Shown piece by piece: positions 34,782 to 43,489 of a stretch of DNA of 64,000 bases. Origin of the DNA: JAHJQZ01 sp963676075 (lineage in GTDB: Bacteria; Pseudomonadota; Alphaproteobacteria; Rhizobiales; Devosiaceae). Each line of letters begins with the position of its first letter. Within the stretch, counting starts at the first letter, position 1. Both the position numbers and the translations under genes were made by a program. Under the pieces are notes generated by a model. The model did no database searches, was not told where the DNA came from, and saw only the letters and a list, made by a program, of their open reading frames with translations. The stretch spans positions 62,001-126,000 of the forward strand of contig CAXXNZ010000031.1 of NCBI GenBank assembly GCA_963676075.2, given 5' to 3'.

Positions 34782-36155
34782 CTATTGCGAGGTGATTGAG
34801 CTTGGCGAGCCGCCGAGGACCCGAAAGATCTGCACTTCGGTCAGCAACTGCTCCAGCCGGTTGGCAGCCAAGGCCCGCTCTGCGGTGCGGCTGCGCTCCT
34901 TGGCGTCGAGCCAGACGCGCAGGGCCACCGCCCCCGCCCGATAGCGCTCCTCAGTCAGCCGGTCGGCGGATTTTGCCTCTTCCAGCGCCGCGCGGAGGTG
35001 GCGGGATTTCTTGTTGAGAGAGACGCGCGCGCTCAGCGCGGTGCTTGTGTCGCCAAAGGCCGTCAGCAGTGCCGTGCGGAATTGGGAGACGGCGATCTGG
35101 TAATCGACCTCCGACACTTTCACGCGCAGTTCTCCGTCCTTGAAGTTCAGGAAGGGAAGCACCAGTCCGGCGCCGAGTGTGGCGACGGGATTGGCCAGAA
35201 TGCTCAGCAGGTCCTTGCTGCTCGCGCCGAGATTGCCGGTGAGGCTGATCTGCGGATAAAGGCTTGCCCGTGTGATATCGACATTGCGCAGGCTGGCGCG
35301 CAGGCGCAGTTCGGCAGCCCTGAGGTCTGGACGGCGGGCCAGAAGTTCGGCAGGCAAACCTGCGGTGATCCGAACGGGCGTGCGCCGTGGCAAATGCAAT
35401 GGCTCGGAAACGGGATTGGGCACGCCGTTGAGAAGCACTCCCAGCGCATTGCGTATCACCACGCGGTTTTGCTCCAGATCCGCGAGTTGAGCGGTCTGGC
35501 TTTCCACCGACTGGCGGGCTTCGGCCAGCTCGAGCTCGGTTGCTGAACCCGCCGCCGCCTGGCTCTCGACGAGGCTTTCGACCTGCCGCGCTGCATCGAG
35601 ACCAGCCCTGGCAATTGTCAGGTCTTGATTGGTGAAGGCCAGCCGCCAGTAGGTCTCGATGGTCGAGGCGATGACCGTGGTTCGTGCGCTTTCAACGTCT
35701 TCGAGGGATGCCGCGGCCTGGAGCTCTGCAACGTCCTGTGCGCCTGACAGCCGTCCCCAGAGATCGATCTCGTAGGTGGCGCCCGATCCCAGCGTGAAGC
35801 TGTTGCTGGAACTGCCGTCCGCCGGAGTCATGCTGGCTTGGGCGTTGCCGGTGCCGCTGAGCACGGGAATTCTGACCGCGCCAGCCAGGTCTGCCTGCAG
35901 CAGAGCTTTTCTGGCGCGTAACGTCGCCACCACGATATCGTTGTTGCTGCTCAGCACCGTCTCGACCAGCTGGTCGAGCCTCAAATCGCCGAAGCTGCGC
36001 CACCATTGCACTGCGGCGGCCGGTGCACTGATCCCGGCGCCATCCTGCCAGCCCGGTGCATCGGGCAAAACGGGGCGGGTATAGGGCGTGGTGAGACTTG
36101 AGCAACCTGCCAGAAAAACAGCCGGAAGAAGAACACCAATACGGAACGGACTCAT
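34782..36155 (-). CDS. Outer-membrane efflux lipoprotein, TolC/NodT/OprM-type channel
   Basis: A 457-aa protein with a lipobox at the N-terminus (PAVFLAGCSS, lipidation at Cys in LAGC). Two OEP repeats follow: coiled helices such as SNNDIVVATLRARKALLQAD and ESLVESQAAAGSATELELAE, with the second repeat after ARRPDLRAAELRLRASLRNV. It provides the outer-membrane exit duct for the MacAB-like pump encoded just upstream. Start 36155 is the Met before the lipobox; the frame runs up to 36500 into macB and is not coding there. Direct repeats 63-104 bp upstream suggest its own regulated promoter. Confidence 0.93.
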   Translation of the reverse strand: MSPFRIGVLLPAVFLAGCSSLTTPYTRPVLPDAPGWQDGAGISAPAAAVQWWRSFGDLRLDQLVETVLSSNNDIVVATLRARKALLQADLAGAVRIPVLSGTGNAQASMTPADGSSSNSFTLGSGATYEIDLWGRLSGAQDVAELQAAASLEDVESARTTVIASTIETYWRLAFTNQDLTIARAGLDAARQVESLVESQAAAGSATELELAEARQSVESQTAQLADLEQNRVVIRNALGVLLNGVPNPVSEPLHLPRRTPVRITAGLPAELLARRPDLRAAELRLRASLRNVDITRASLYPQISLTGNLGASSKDLLSILANPVATLGAGLVLPFLNFKDGELRVKVSEVDYQIAVSQFRTALLTAFGDTSTALSARVSLNKKSRHLRAALEEAKSADRLTEERYRAGAVALRVWLDAKERSRTAERALAANRLEQLLTEVQIFRVLGGSPSSITSQ

Positions 36156-36217
36156 GGGCGACACAGTGTGATAGAGGGCGCGGAACCGGTCGGTTCGACA
36201 TCTATCCACCAAGCATT

Positions 36218-36259
36218 TGTGCAGTGAGCGTCGACGCAGTGTGCAGATTGTGTGCAGAT
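36218..36259 (-). promoter_or_regulatory. Phased direct repeats TGTGCAG(A/T), probable response-regulator site upstream of the outer-membrane channel gene
   Basis: Copies TGTGCAGT (36218-36225), TGTGCAGAT (36240-36248) and TGTGCAGAT (36251-36259) start at offsets 0, 22 and 33, multiples of 11 bp. The same unit recurs at 39473-39492. The reverse complement is TCTGCACA. OmpR/BaeR-family regulators bind such tandem repeats on one helix face. Confidence 0.6.
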
Positions 36260-36289
36260 ACGCACCGGCGCAGTGTCCGAACAGGCTGC

Positions 36290-38230
36290 CTATTCCCGGG
36301 AGAGGGCGTCGACCGGATCGAGTTGAGCGGCGCGGCGGGCGGGCAGGAAGCCAAAGGACAGACCGATCAGCAACGCCGTCACAGACGCCAGAGCGATTGA
36401 GCTTGCCGAGAATATCATCGGAAACTCGCCATCGGGCTGACCGAAGGTGGCACCTACGAGGAGCGCCAGCCCCACACCGACGACCGCTCCGGCAACGCAC
36501 ACCGTGACGGCCTCGATCAGGAACTGCAGCATGATGTCGACCTGACGGGCACCGACAGCCATGCGCAGGCCGATCTCCTTGGTGCGCTCACTGACCGAGA
36601 CCAGCATGATATTCATGACCCCGATCCCACCCACGATCAGTGCGATGACGGCAACCGAGGAGATGAGCAGCGCCATGGTGCGGGACGTGCTCTGGATCGT
36701 CTTGCGCATCTGGTCGCTGTTGAAGATGAAGAAGTCTTTGAGGCCGTGCCGAAGGGTCAGCAGGTTGATGATGTTCCGCTCGGCCGCCGCCGTGTTGACG
36801 CTGTCCGCCACCCGCACGGTGATGCCCTGCAACTGCCGTGCGCCCAGCATGCGCACCTGGACGCTGGTATAGGGCAGATAGACCTGCATGCCACTCCCGC
36901 TGGCGCGCGAGGGCGCCTCCACACCAATCACCGTCACCGGCACGCCTGCCACCATGATGACCTGGCCGATCGGGTCCTGCCGGTCGGGAAACAGCGTGCG
37001 GGCGGCATTGGCATCCAGCACGACCTGCTGGCGGCTGGCGGACACTGCTTCCGCGTCAAAGGCCCGGCCCTGGGCAAGGCGTTTGGCATTGACGCGGAAA
37101 TAGTCCTTTCCCACGCCGACAATGGTGGCATTGGCCGAGATATTGTCGATCCGGACGCGGCCGCTTGTGGAGACTTCCGGCGTAACGCTGTCGACATAGG
37201 GCTGGCTGGCCAGCGCGGTCATGTCGGCGGGCACCAGGCTGATAATGGCGTCCGCGTTCTCGTCTCCCCAATCCTTGCCGGGATAGATGGAAATGGTGCT
37301 TGCGCCGAGTTCGCTGATCTGTTGCAGCACCCGGCGTTGCGAGCCTTCGCCAATGCCGACTACGGCGACCACGGCGGCGATGCCGATGACGATGCCCAGC
37401 ATGGTCAGGGCCGTACGGGTGCGATGAGCGGCCATGGCGCGCAGGGCCATGGGAAACGCCTCAGCGATGCGGCGTTGCAGGCTCTGCCAGACACCGACGG
37501 TCTCGGACTGATGCAGCAGGCGTGCCGGCGCGGACGGGGAGGCGTGCGACTGCCGGCGGTCGGCGACGATGTGCCCGTCCTTGATCTCGATGATGCGGTC
37601 GGCATGCTCGGCGACGCCCATGTCGTGGGTCACCATGATGATGGTGTGGCCGTCGGCATGCAGCTCCTTGAGGATGGCCATGACGGTTTCGCCGCTCTTG
37701 CTGTCGAGCGCACCGGTTGGCTCGTCGGCAAGGATGATCTCACCGCCGTTCATCAGGGCGCGGGCGATGGACACGCGTTGCTGCTGTCCTCCCGACAATT
37801 GACTGGGCCGGTGGTGTATGCGGTCGCCCAGCCCCAGACGGCTGAGAAGCTCGGCGGCGCGCGAACGCCGCTCATGGGACCCAACCCCTGCATAGACGGC
37901 GGGGGTTTCCACATTGCCGGCCGCGCTCATGTCACCCATCAGGTGATAGCGCTGAAAGATGAAGCCGAAATGCTCGCGCCGCAGTTGCGCCAGTTCATCC
38001 GGCATCAGGCCCGCGGTTTCCCGCCCGGCAACTGTATAGCTGCCTGAACTGGGCTGATCGAGGCACCCCAGGACGTTCATCAGCGTTGATTTGCCCGAAC
38101 CACTGGCGCCGACGATGGCAACCATCTCGCCGGCTTCGATGCTCAGATCGATGCCGTCGAGCGCTTTGACGGTTTCATCGCCAGCGGTGAAGACCCGCGA
38201 CAGGTCCTTGATTTGCAATAACGCACTCAC
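36290..38230 (-). CDS. MacB-like ABC transporter (ATPase fused to FtsX-type permease)
   Basis: A 646-aa protein. Residues 1-225 are a MacB/LolD-type ATPase: Walker A GASGSGKST, signature LSGGQQQRVSIARAL, Walker B IILADEPTGALDS, and VTHDMGVAEHADR. A linker and the first helix follow (about 270-295, TALTMLGIVIGIAAVVAVVG), then a periplasmic domain about 300-510 and three C-terminal helices of the FtsX family. It drives substrate from the periplasm through the outer-membrane channel. GTG or ATG start at 38230, overlapping the MacA-like stop. Likely substrates are macrolides, peptides or lipids. Confidence 0.94.
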   Translation of the reverse strand: MSALLQIKDLSRVFTAGDETVKALDGIDLSIEAGEMVAIVGASGSGKSTLMNVLGCLDQPSSGSYTVAGRETAGLMPDELAQLRREHFGFIFQRYHLMGDMSAAGNVETPAVYAGVGSHERRSRAAELLSRLGLGDRIHHRPSQLSGGQQQRVSIARALMNGGEIILADEPTGALDSKSGETVMAILKELHADGHTIIMVTHDMGVAEHADRIIEIKDGHIVADRRQSHASPSAPARLLHQSETVGVWQSLQRRIAEAFPMALRAMAAHRTRTALTMLGIVIGIAAVVAVVGIGEGSQRRVLQQISELGASTISIYPGKDWGDENADAIISLVPADMTALASQPYVDSVTPEVSTSGRVRIDNISANATIVGVGKDYFRVNAKRLAQGRAFDAEAVSASRQQVVLDANAARTLFPDRQDPIGQVIMVAGVPVTVIGVEAPSRASGSGMQVYLPYTSVQVRMLGARQLQGITVRVADSVNTAAAERNIINLLTLRHGLKDFFIFNSDQMRKTIQSTSRTMALLISSVAVIALIVGGIGVMNIMLVSVSERTKEIGLRMAVGARQVDIMLQFLIEAVTVCVAGAVVGVGLALLVGATFGQPDGEFPMIFSASSIALASVTALLIGLSFGFLPARRAAQLDPVDALSRE

Positions 38231-39417
38231 ATCATCACCGGATCGGACTCGACGCCGCCATCGCTGATCACCACCTCGTCGCCGACATTGAGACCCTCGG
38301 TGACCTGCACGTGAATCTTGTCGTTGATGCCGATGCCGATCAGCCTGTCCTCCAGATTTCCGGCGGCCGTCTTGATCTGGACGTGATAGCGCCCGTCCGG
38401 TTCGCGTTGGCCCAGCGATGTCCAGGGGATCAGCGGCACGTCGCTGGCACTGTCGATCACGATATGTACCTGAGCCGTCATGAGCGGCCGCAACCGGCCA
38501 TCGCCATTGGGGATCTCGAACAGGCCATTGTAGTAGACGGCCTTTGAGCCCGGCGTGTTGGTGCCTGGTGCATTGGCCTCTTTGACGATCGAGATGGGCG
38601 CCGGCTCGATGCTGTTGATGCTGGCCGTAAAGCGGGTGTTCTGGTCACCCAGAATGGTGAACCACACCGGCTTGCCCACGGTGACCCGGCCGATATCGGC
38701 CTCGGAAATCCGCACCTTGACGGCCATGACGTCGAGCTGTGCCAGCACAACGATGGTTGGCGTCGACTGGTTGGCGTTCAAGGTCTGGCCCGCCTTGGTG
38801 ACGATGGCGATGACGACACCATCGATGGGCGCCACGATCTTGGTATAGCCCACATTTGCCCGTGCGTTTTCCACCTCCACCGAGCGCTGCTCGATCTGTG
38901 CGTTAAGGGCGGCGATCTCGGCCCGCAGGGTCAACAGCGCGGAGTCGGCAGTTTCGAAGTCGGCTTGCGACGTGGCCTGTTTCGACAGCAGATCGCGTTG
39001 GCGGTCGAAAGCCGCTTCTGCCTTCCGCAACTGTGCCTCGCGCGCCGTACGCTGGGCCGTGATGCTGGCAAGAGCCGCCTCGGCGATGCGCAAGGCATTG
39101 CGTTGGGCGGTGGAGTCGATTTCCGCGATGGGATCGCCGCTCTTGACCGACTGCCCCAGTGTTACGTGCAGCGTCTTGATCTGACCCGATACCTGGGCAC
39201 CGACGCTGAGCATGCGGGCCGGCTGCAGCTCACCAGCGGCCAGAACGGTGTCTTCGACAGTGCCCAACGCCACTTTGGCCGTAAAGACGGTGACCTCGGG
39301 CTTGCCGTTCAGCAAGCCCACGGCCGCCATCGATCCAGTGGCGACCGCTGCGATCACGCCGATCAACACGAGCAGGCGGAGGAGATTACGAATTCTTGGT
39401 GGACGCTTTTGGAACAT
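38227..39417 (-). CDS. MacA-like periplasmic adaptor (membrane fusion protein)
   Basis: A 396-aa protein with an N-terminal anchor helix (LLRLLVLIGVIAAVATGSM). The lipoyl half-motif is VLAAGELQPARMLSVGAQVS and the alpha-helical hairpin lies at about 105-190 (ALASITAQRTAREAQLRKAE, QADFETADSALLTLRAEI). The second lipoyl half GYTKIV/PIDGVVIAIV is followed by a beta-barrel domain. It bridges the MacB-like protein and the outer-membrane channel. Start 39417 (FQKRPPRIRN) was chosen because it precedes the anchor; the frame continues to 39468 through the likely promoter. Stop/start overlap of 4 bp with macB. Confidence 0.93.
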   Translation of the reverse strand: MFQKRPPRIRNLLRLLVLIGVIAAVATGSMAAVGLLNGKPEVTVFTAKVALGTVEDTVLAAGELQPARMLSVGAQVSGQIKTLHVTLGQSVKSGDPIAEIDSTAQRNALRIAEAALASITAQRTAREAQLRKAEAAFDRQRDLLSKQATSQADFETADSALLTLRAEIAALNAQIEQRSVEVENARANVGYTKIVAPIDGVVIAIVTKAGQTLNANQSTPTIVVLAQLDVMAVKVRISEADIGRVTVGKPVWFTILGDQNTRFTASINSIEPAPISIVKEANAPGTNTPGSKAVYYNGLFEIPNGDGRLRPLMTAQVHIVIDSASDVPLIPWTSLGQREPDGRYHVQIKTAAGNLEDRLIGIGINDKIHVQVTEGLNVGDEVVISDGGVESDPVMM

Positions 39418-39472
39418 GGTAGGGGAGCCTCGACAAATCGGGCCTGTCCCTGAGCCAGCTTCATGCATGTAC

Positions 39473-39492
39473 TGTGCAGACTATGTGCAGAC
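39473..39492 (-). promoter_or_regulatory. Two direct repeats TGTGCAGAC with 11-bp period upstream of the macA-like gene
   Basis: TGTGCAGAC at 39473-39481 and again at 39484-39492, 56-75 bp before the start codon. The core TGTGCAGA is shared with the repeats at 36240-36259. Candidate binding site of the BaeR-like regulator at the head of the efflux operon. Confidence 0.65.
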
Positions 39493-39607
39493 TTCATGGA
39501 GAACATGCTTGTCGGCCAACACGGACGCTTGACCGCTCTGGCGGACTGCAGGCCTGGCGCCGGGCGGGGGCCTGTTCGCATCAGGCGTCTTTGCGGAAGC
39601 GTTCGCC

Positions 39608-40144
39608 TTATTGGCGCAGACTCGCTTCGAAGGCAGCCTCTATGTCGTCGAGCAGAGCTTGCCATTCCGGACCGTCATCAACGCCCGAAATCCGCATCAG
39701 CATCAGTCCTTCCACGGCCAGAAAGGTGGTCCGCGCGGCACGGGTCTCTTCCGAATTCCCGATCTTGCCGAGTATCGAGCGATACCAGAGCGCCGTCTCC
39801 ATGCGGTTTTGTGGATTTTGCATATAGGCGATCATGAGGCCCGCCAGCTTTGCATCGAGAGCCTCCTGAGAAGAACGCATCGCAGCGATGTAGCTGCGAA
39901 CGAATGCGATCGGTCCAGCATCCTCGATATCGACGACCAGGGTGTCGAATTGATCGGTCCAGCGATCGATCAGCCCCTTGATCAGCTCATCTTTCGACGA
40001 AAACGAATATTGAACCCCGCCCTTCGATATGCCCGCGGCTTTCGCAAGGGCGTCGATCGTCAGCGCCTGCGGTCCCTCGGCGTTCACGATGCCTTCGGCG
40101 ATGGTTAAAAGCCCATCGCGGCTGATCGTCGGCTTCCTGCCCAT
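39608..40144 (-). CDS. TetR-family transcriptional regulator
   Basis: A 178-aa TetR protein. N-terminal HTH at residues about 10-55 (LLTIAEGIVNAEGPQALTID, AAGISKGGVQYSFSSKDELI); the remainder is an all-helical ligand domain (TetR_C type, FVRSYIAAMRSSQEALDAK). It is divergent from the DHA2 antiporter, with a palindrome in the shared 90-bp region, so antiporter repression and autoregulation are likely. It lies upstream of macA on the same strand but is separated by 190 bp with distinct regulatory repeats. Confidence 0.92.
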   Translation of the reverse strand: MGRKPTISRDGLLTIAEGIVNAEGPQALTIDALAKAAGISKGGVQYSFSSKDELIKGLIDRWTDQFDTLVVDIEDAGPIAFVRSYIAAMRSSQEALDAKLAGLMIAYMQNPQNRMETALWYRSILGKIGNSEETRAARTTFLAVEGLMLMRISGVDDGPEWQALLDDIEAAFEASLRQ

Positions 40145-40176
40145 TCACCATCCTCTCGCCGAAGCAGAAATCAAAC

Positions 40177-40203
40177 TTGCAATCCATACGTATGTATTTA
40201 TAT
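40177..40203 (+). promoter_or_regulatory. Antiporter promoter with TetR operator CATACGTATG
   Basis: A perfect 10-bp palindrome CATACGTATG (40185-40194), with partial extension on both sides (ATcCATACGTATGtAT), lies between a TTGCAA (-35-like, 40177-40182) and a TATA-rich segment (TTTATAT, 40197-40203). Its place between the divergent TetR and antiporter genes supports an operator. Confidence 0.65.
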
Positions 40204-40234
40204 GGGGCGCATTCTTTGCCGAACAGGTGTATCG

Positions 40235-41755
40235 ATGTCTACCCCTTATCGCGATCCCAGGCGCTGGCTGGTTCTCATCGCCGTCATGCTCGCGTTTCTT
40301 CCTGTCATCATAGACATGACCGTTTTGCATGTCGCGGTACCGAGCCTGACGCAATCACTGGGCGCATCCAGCACGCAAGTGTTGTGGATTATCGACATCT
40401 ACCCGCTCCTCATGGCCGGGCTGCTGGTTCCCATGGGGACGCTTGCCGACCGGATTGGCAACCGAAAGCTGTTGCTGACCGGTCTTGTGATCTTCGGCGT
40501 TGCCTCCGTGCTGGCCGCATTCTCCCAGAACCCGCCAATGCTCATCGCGGCGCGTGTTCTGCTTGCTTTCGGCGGGTCGATGATCGTGCCCTGTGTGCTG
40601 GGCATCATTCGCCGGACATTTGAGGACGATGACGAGCGCGCAATGGCGCTGGGAATGTGGGGTACGGTCGGATCCGCCGGCGCGGCCGTAGGACCGCTGA
40701 TCGGTGGCGGGCTTCTGGAGCACTTCTGGTGGGGATCGGTGTTCCTCATCAATGTGCCGGTCATGCTGGTGGTTGCACCCGTCTGCTATCTGTTCCTGCC
40801 ACGCAAGGAGATCACCTCTCCGGGCGAGTGGACCTTCGGTCAGGCGCTGTTGCTGATTGTCGGCATGATCAGCCTTGTCTACGCAATAAAGGCAGGGATG
40901 GGCGGCAGTCAGCCGCTGCTGATCGTTCTGCTGGTGCTGGCCTTCGGCGTCGTGATGCTGTGGCTGTTCGCCAGACTGCAGCTTCGCTCGGACGATCCGA
41001 TGCTGGATCTGTCGCTGTTCTCCCACCCTGCAATTCTGGCCGGTGTCATCATGGCCCTCGTCGCGACAGGTGCTTTGGCCGGGGTCGAGCTGACCTTGGC
41101 TCAGGAACTGCAATATGTCGTTGGCAAGACCCCGCTCGAGGCGGGCATTTTCATGATTCCGATCATGGTGGCGAGCGCAATCGGCGGTCCGGTTGCGGGC
41201 TATTTGTCGAACACGTTTGGCCTGCGTCTGGTGGCGACAGTGTCACTGCTGGCAGGCGCCGCATCGTTGGCGGTCCTGGGCAGCGCCAACCTCCATGTTT
41301 CAGGCTTGGCCATTCCCACTGCTCTGGCCGTTGCCGGGCTGACCCTGAGCATCGGGCTGACGGCGTCGTCCATTGCCATTATGGGATCGGTGGAACCCGA
41401 AAAAGGCAGCGCGGCCGGGTCACTCGAAGGCACGGGCTATGAACTCGGCAGCGGCCTCGGCATCACCCTTTTCGGTGTGTTCATGACCATCGTCTTCAGC
41501 CGAGCGATGGAAGTGCCAACGGATCTTGCATTGCCGCTGGCCGAGCAGGCGAGCCGTTCGATCGGCGACACCTATCTGGTGGCAAGCCAGCTTCCGGCAG
41601 AGCAGGGCGCAGCCCTCATCGCAGCGGGCAAAGCCGCTTTCAGCGCTGCCCACGTGACATTGCTTTACGTGGCCGCAATGGTCATCGCCTCACTGTCCGT
41701 TGCCGTCTACTTCCTGCTGGCAAGCTACCAGCCAACTGGAAATTCGGCACAATGA
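40235..41755 (+). CDS. DHA2-family drug:H+ antiporter (MFS, 14 TM; SmvA/EmrB-like)
   Basis: A 506-aa membrane protein with roughly 14 hydrophobic helices. Motif A is GTLADRIGNRKLLLTG and motif C-like GSAGAAVGPLIGGGLLEHFW. D27 in the first helix (PVIIDMTVLHVAVP) matches the DHA2 antiporter motif D1. The closest type is SmvA/QacA-like export of quaternary ammonium compounds and dyes. ATG 40235 has AGGTG 6 nt upstream; an ATG at 40202 lies inside the likely promoter. Controlled by the divergent TetR protein. Confidence 0.93.
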   Translation: MSTPYRDPRRWLVLIAVMLAFLPVIIDMTVLHVAVPSLTQSLGASSTQVLWIIDIYPLLMAGLLVPMGTLADRIGNRKLLLTGLVIFGVASVLAAFSQNPPMLIAARVLLAFGGSMIVPCVLGIIRRTFEDDDERAMALGMWGTVGSAGAAVGPLIGGGLLEHFWWGSVFLINVPVMLVVAPVCYLFLPRKEITSPGEWTFGQALLLIVGMISLVYAIKAGMGGSQPLLIVLLVLAFGVVMLWLFARLQLRSDDPMLDLSLFSHPAILAGVIMALVATGALAGVELTLAQELQYVVGKTPLEAGIFMIPIMVASAIGGPVAGYLSNTFGLRLVATVSLLAGAASLAVLGSANLHVSGLAIPTALAVAGLTLSIGLTASSIAIMGSVEPEKGSAAGSLEGTGYELGSGLGITLFGVFMTIVFSRAMEVPTDLALPLAEQASRSIGDTYLVASQLPAEQGAALIAAGKAAFSAAHVTLLYVAAMVIASLSVAVYFLLASYQPTGNSAQ

Positions 41756-41801
41756 TCGGATCCCGCTCTAGCGCGCCCTATCGTGTATTTCGGATAGACC
41801 C

Positions 41802-42545
41802 TTAGGCCAGTTCTGAAGACACGATACCATCGAGCGCCGATCTCAGCTTCCTGACTTCGTCCGAACTGGTGTAACGGCGCTCGGACTGTGCAAAACCCAG
41901 ACGCTGAGCCGCATCCCCTTGCGTCGGAGTAGAGCGTGCACAGGAGGCATGAACCTCGGCGAAACGGGCGTGAGCGAAGAGCTCGGACACCGTCGTCGCG
42001 TTCACACCGGATCCCGGCATGACGACGATACGTTGCTGCGCACGCGCCTGCATGCGGGCAATGATTTCGGCACCGGCCGGCGCCGTCAACGCTCCGCCCG
42101 ATGTCAGCACGCGCTCGAAGCCGAGATCGACCGCTATTTCAAGAGCGGCGTCGAAATCGGGAACCAGATCGAAAGCGCGATGAAGCGTTGTCCCGAGTCC
42201 GCGTGCGGCGGTGCACAATATCTCGAGCGTTGCGTGGTCGAGTTGCCCGTCGGGCAGGGAGGCGCCGAGCACGACGCCGGCCAATCCGGCGTCGCGCATC
42301 GCCTGGATGTCATCGCGCATGCTGCTGACGTCGTGTGCGTCGAAAACGAAGTCGCCGGAACGCGGACGGATCATGGCGTAGACCGGAATGGGGCTGGTTC
42401 TGGCATGGGCGATCAACCCGGGTGTGGGTGTCAGTCCACCCAGATCGAGCGCCGAGCACAGCTCGATCCGGTCGGCGCCGCCCGCAACAGCCGCATCAAA
42501 GCCCGCGGCTGTGTCGACACACACTTCGAGCAGGGGGCGCGTCAT
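41802..42545 (-). CDS. cutC: CutC family protein
   Basis: A 247-aa TIM-barrel protein of the CutC family (LLEVCVDTAAGFDAAVAGGA, DRIELCSALDLGGLTPTPG, MIRPRSGDFVF, RVLTSGGALTAPAGAEII). Historically linked to copper homeostasis in E. coli, but that role is doubtful and its enzymatic function is not established. Start 42545 overlaps the ROK kinase stop (ATGA). It is the terminal gene of a sugar/glycoconjugate operon, which supports a metabolic role. Confidence 0.92.
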   Translation of the reverse strand: MTRPLLEVCVDTAAGFDAAVAGGADRIELCSALDLGGLTPTPGLIAHARTSPIPVYAMIRPRSGDFVFDAHDVSSMRDDIQAMRDAGLAGVVLGASLPDGQLDHATLEILCTAARGLGTTLHRAFDLVPDFDAALEIAVDLGFERVLTSGGALTAPAGAEIIARMQARAQQRIVVMPGSGVNATTVSELFAHARFAEVHASCARSTPTQGDAAQRLGFAQSERRYTSSDEVRKLRSALDGIVSSELA

Positions 42546-43489
42546 TGGTAAGTCGGGTCCAGTGCCAAGGCCGCCGCGCCGAGCAGGCCGCCATCCTGGC
42601 GACACTCTCCGGGAACGACGAGGGGGGTGTCCGTCTTGTGCAGGATTTTTGCGCGCACGGCGACATCCAGTGCGGAGATGAGTGGTGTGAAATTGGACAA
42701 GCCGCCCCCGACGGGGACGATGTCGGCGCCGGTGATGTTGACGGTCAGGGACAGCGGATCCGAGACGAGGGCAAGATAGGCCTCGACCGTCTGCGTTGTG
42801 ACCGGATCCCCGTCCTGCCACCGGGTGAGGATGGTTTGACTGTCGGTCGTCTCGCCACAAAGGAAGGTGTGCAGCCGCTCTATGCCGCGCGCTCCGCCGA
42901 TTGTGTCGACACAACCGCTTTGTCCGCAGCCGCACGGAAATCTTGGCATCTCGGCATCAACACCCGGTATCCGGGTCGCGACGATAGGGCCGTGGCCCCA
43001 TTCGCCGGCATAGCCGCCGGCGCCCGTGACGAGCCGGCCATTGGCAACAAGCCCGCCGCCGACACCGGTGCCGAGAATGGCGCCGAAGACCGTGAGATGT
43101 CCACGCCCGGCGCCGGCATGAGCTTCAGCCAATGCAAAGCAATCGGCGTCGTTGGCAACCTGGACCTTGCGCGCCAGGGCGTCGGACAGATCATTTGCAA
43201 GCGGGCGTCCGTCGACGCAGGGAATGTTGGCGCATTTGAGCGCGCCATTCCGGGGATCGACAACGCCGGCGATCGCCACCGCAACGGGCGCGCTTTTGGG
43301 CGCGTCGGCTGCATCGATCAGCTCCGCGAAGGCGGCAACGAATGCATCGAAGTCCTGAAGTGGCGTCGGCACGCGGCCGAGGGGGCGTATGTCGGCGACT
43401 GTTTCGGCCTGGGCGGCCCTGATCCAGCTGCCGCCGATGTCGAAGCAGATGACCGTCTCGGCGCGGTCCGGTTCTCGATCAGAGTGCAC
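42542..43489 (-). CDS. ROK-family sugar kinase (N-acetylglucosamine kinase-like)
   Basis: A 315-aa kinase. Phosphate-binding motif CFDIGGSWIRAA, catalytic Asp in NDADCFALAEA, GTGVGGGLVANGRLV, and the zinc motif CGCGQSGC of ROK kinases. The GHGPIV and EWG residues near the sugar site resemble NagK/glucokinase types. It starts at GTG 43489, overlapping the upstream asparaginase gene by 11 bp. With a glycosylasparaginase next to it, GlcNAc is a reasonable but unproven substrate. Confidence 0.9.
   Translation of the reverse strand: MHSDREPDRAETVICFDIGGSWIRAAQAETVADIRPLGRVPTPLQDFDAFVAAFAELIDAADAPKSAPVAVAIAGVVDPRNGALKCANIPCVDGRPLANDLSDALARKVQVANDADCFALAEAHAGAGRGHLTVFGAILGTGVGGGLVANGRLVTGAGGYAGEWGHGPIVATRIPGVDAEMPRFPCGCGQSGCVDTIGGARGIERLHTFLCGETTDSQTILTRWQDGDPVTTQTVEAYLALVSDPLSLTVNITGADIVPVGGGLSNFTPLISALDVAVRAKILHKTDTPLVVPGECRQDGGLLGAAALALDPTYQ

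Noticed and set aside
36746..38047. 433-codon plus-strand frame opposite the MacB-like gene
   Set aside because: Antisense to an obvious ABC ATPase/permease with all motifs intact; the His/Asp/Gly-rich composition is typical of high-G+C shadows.
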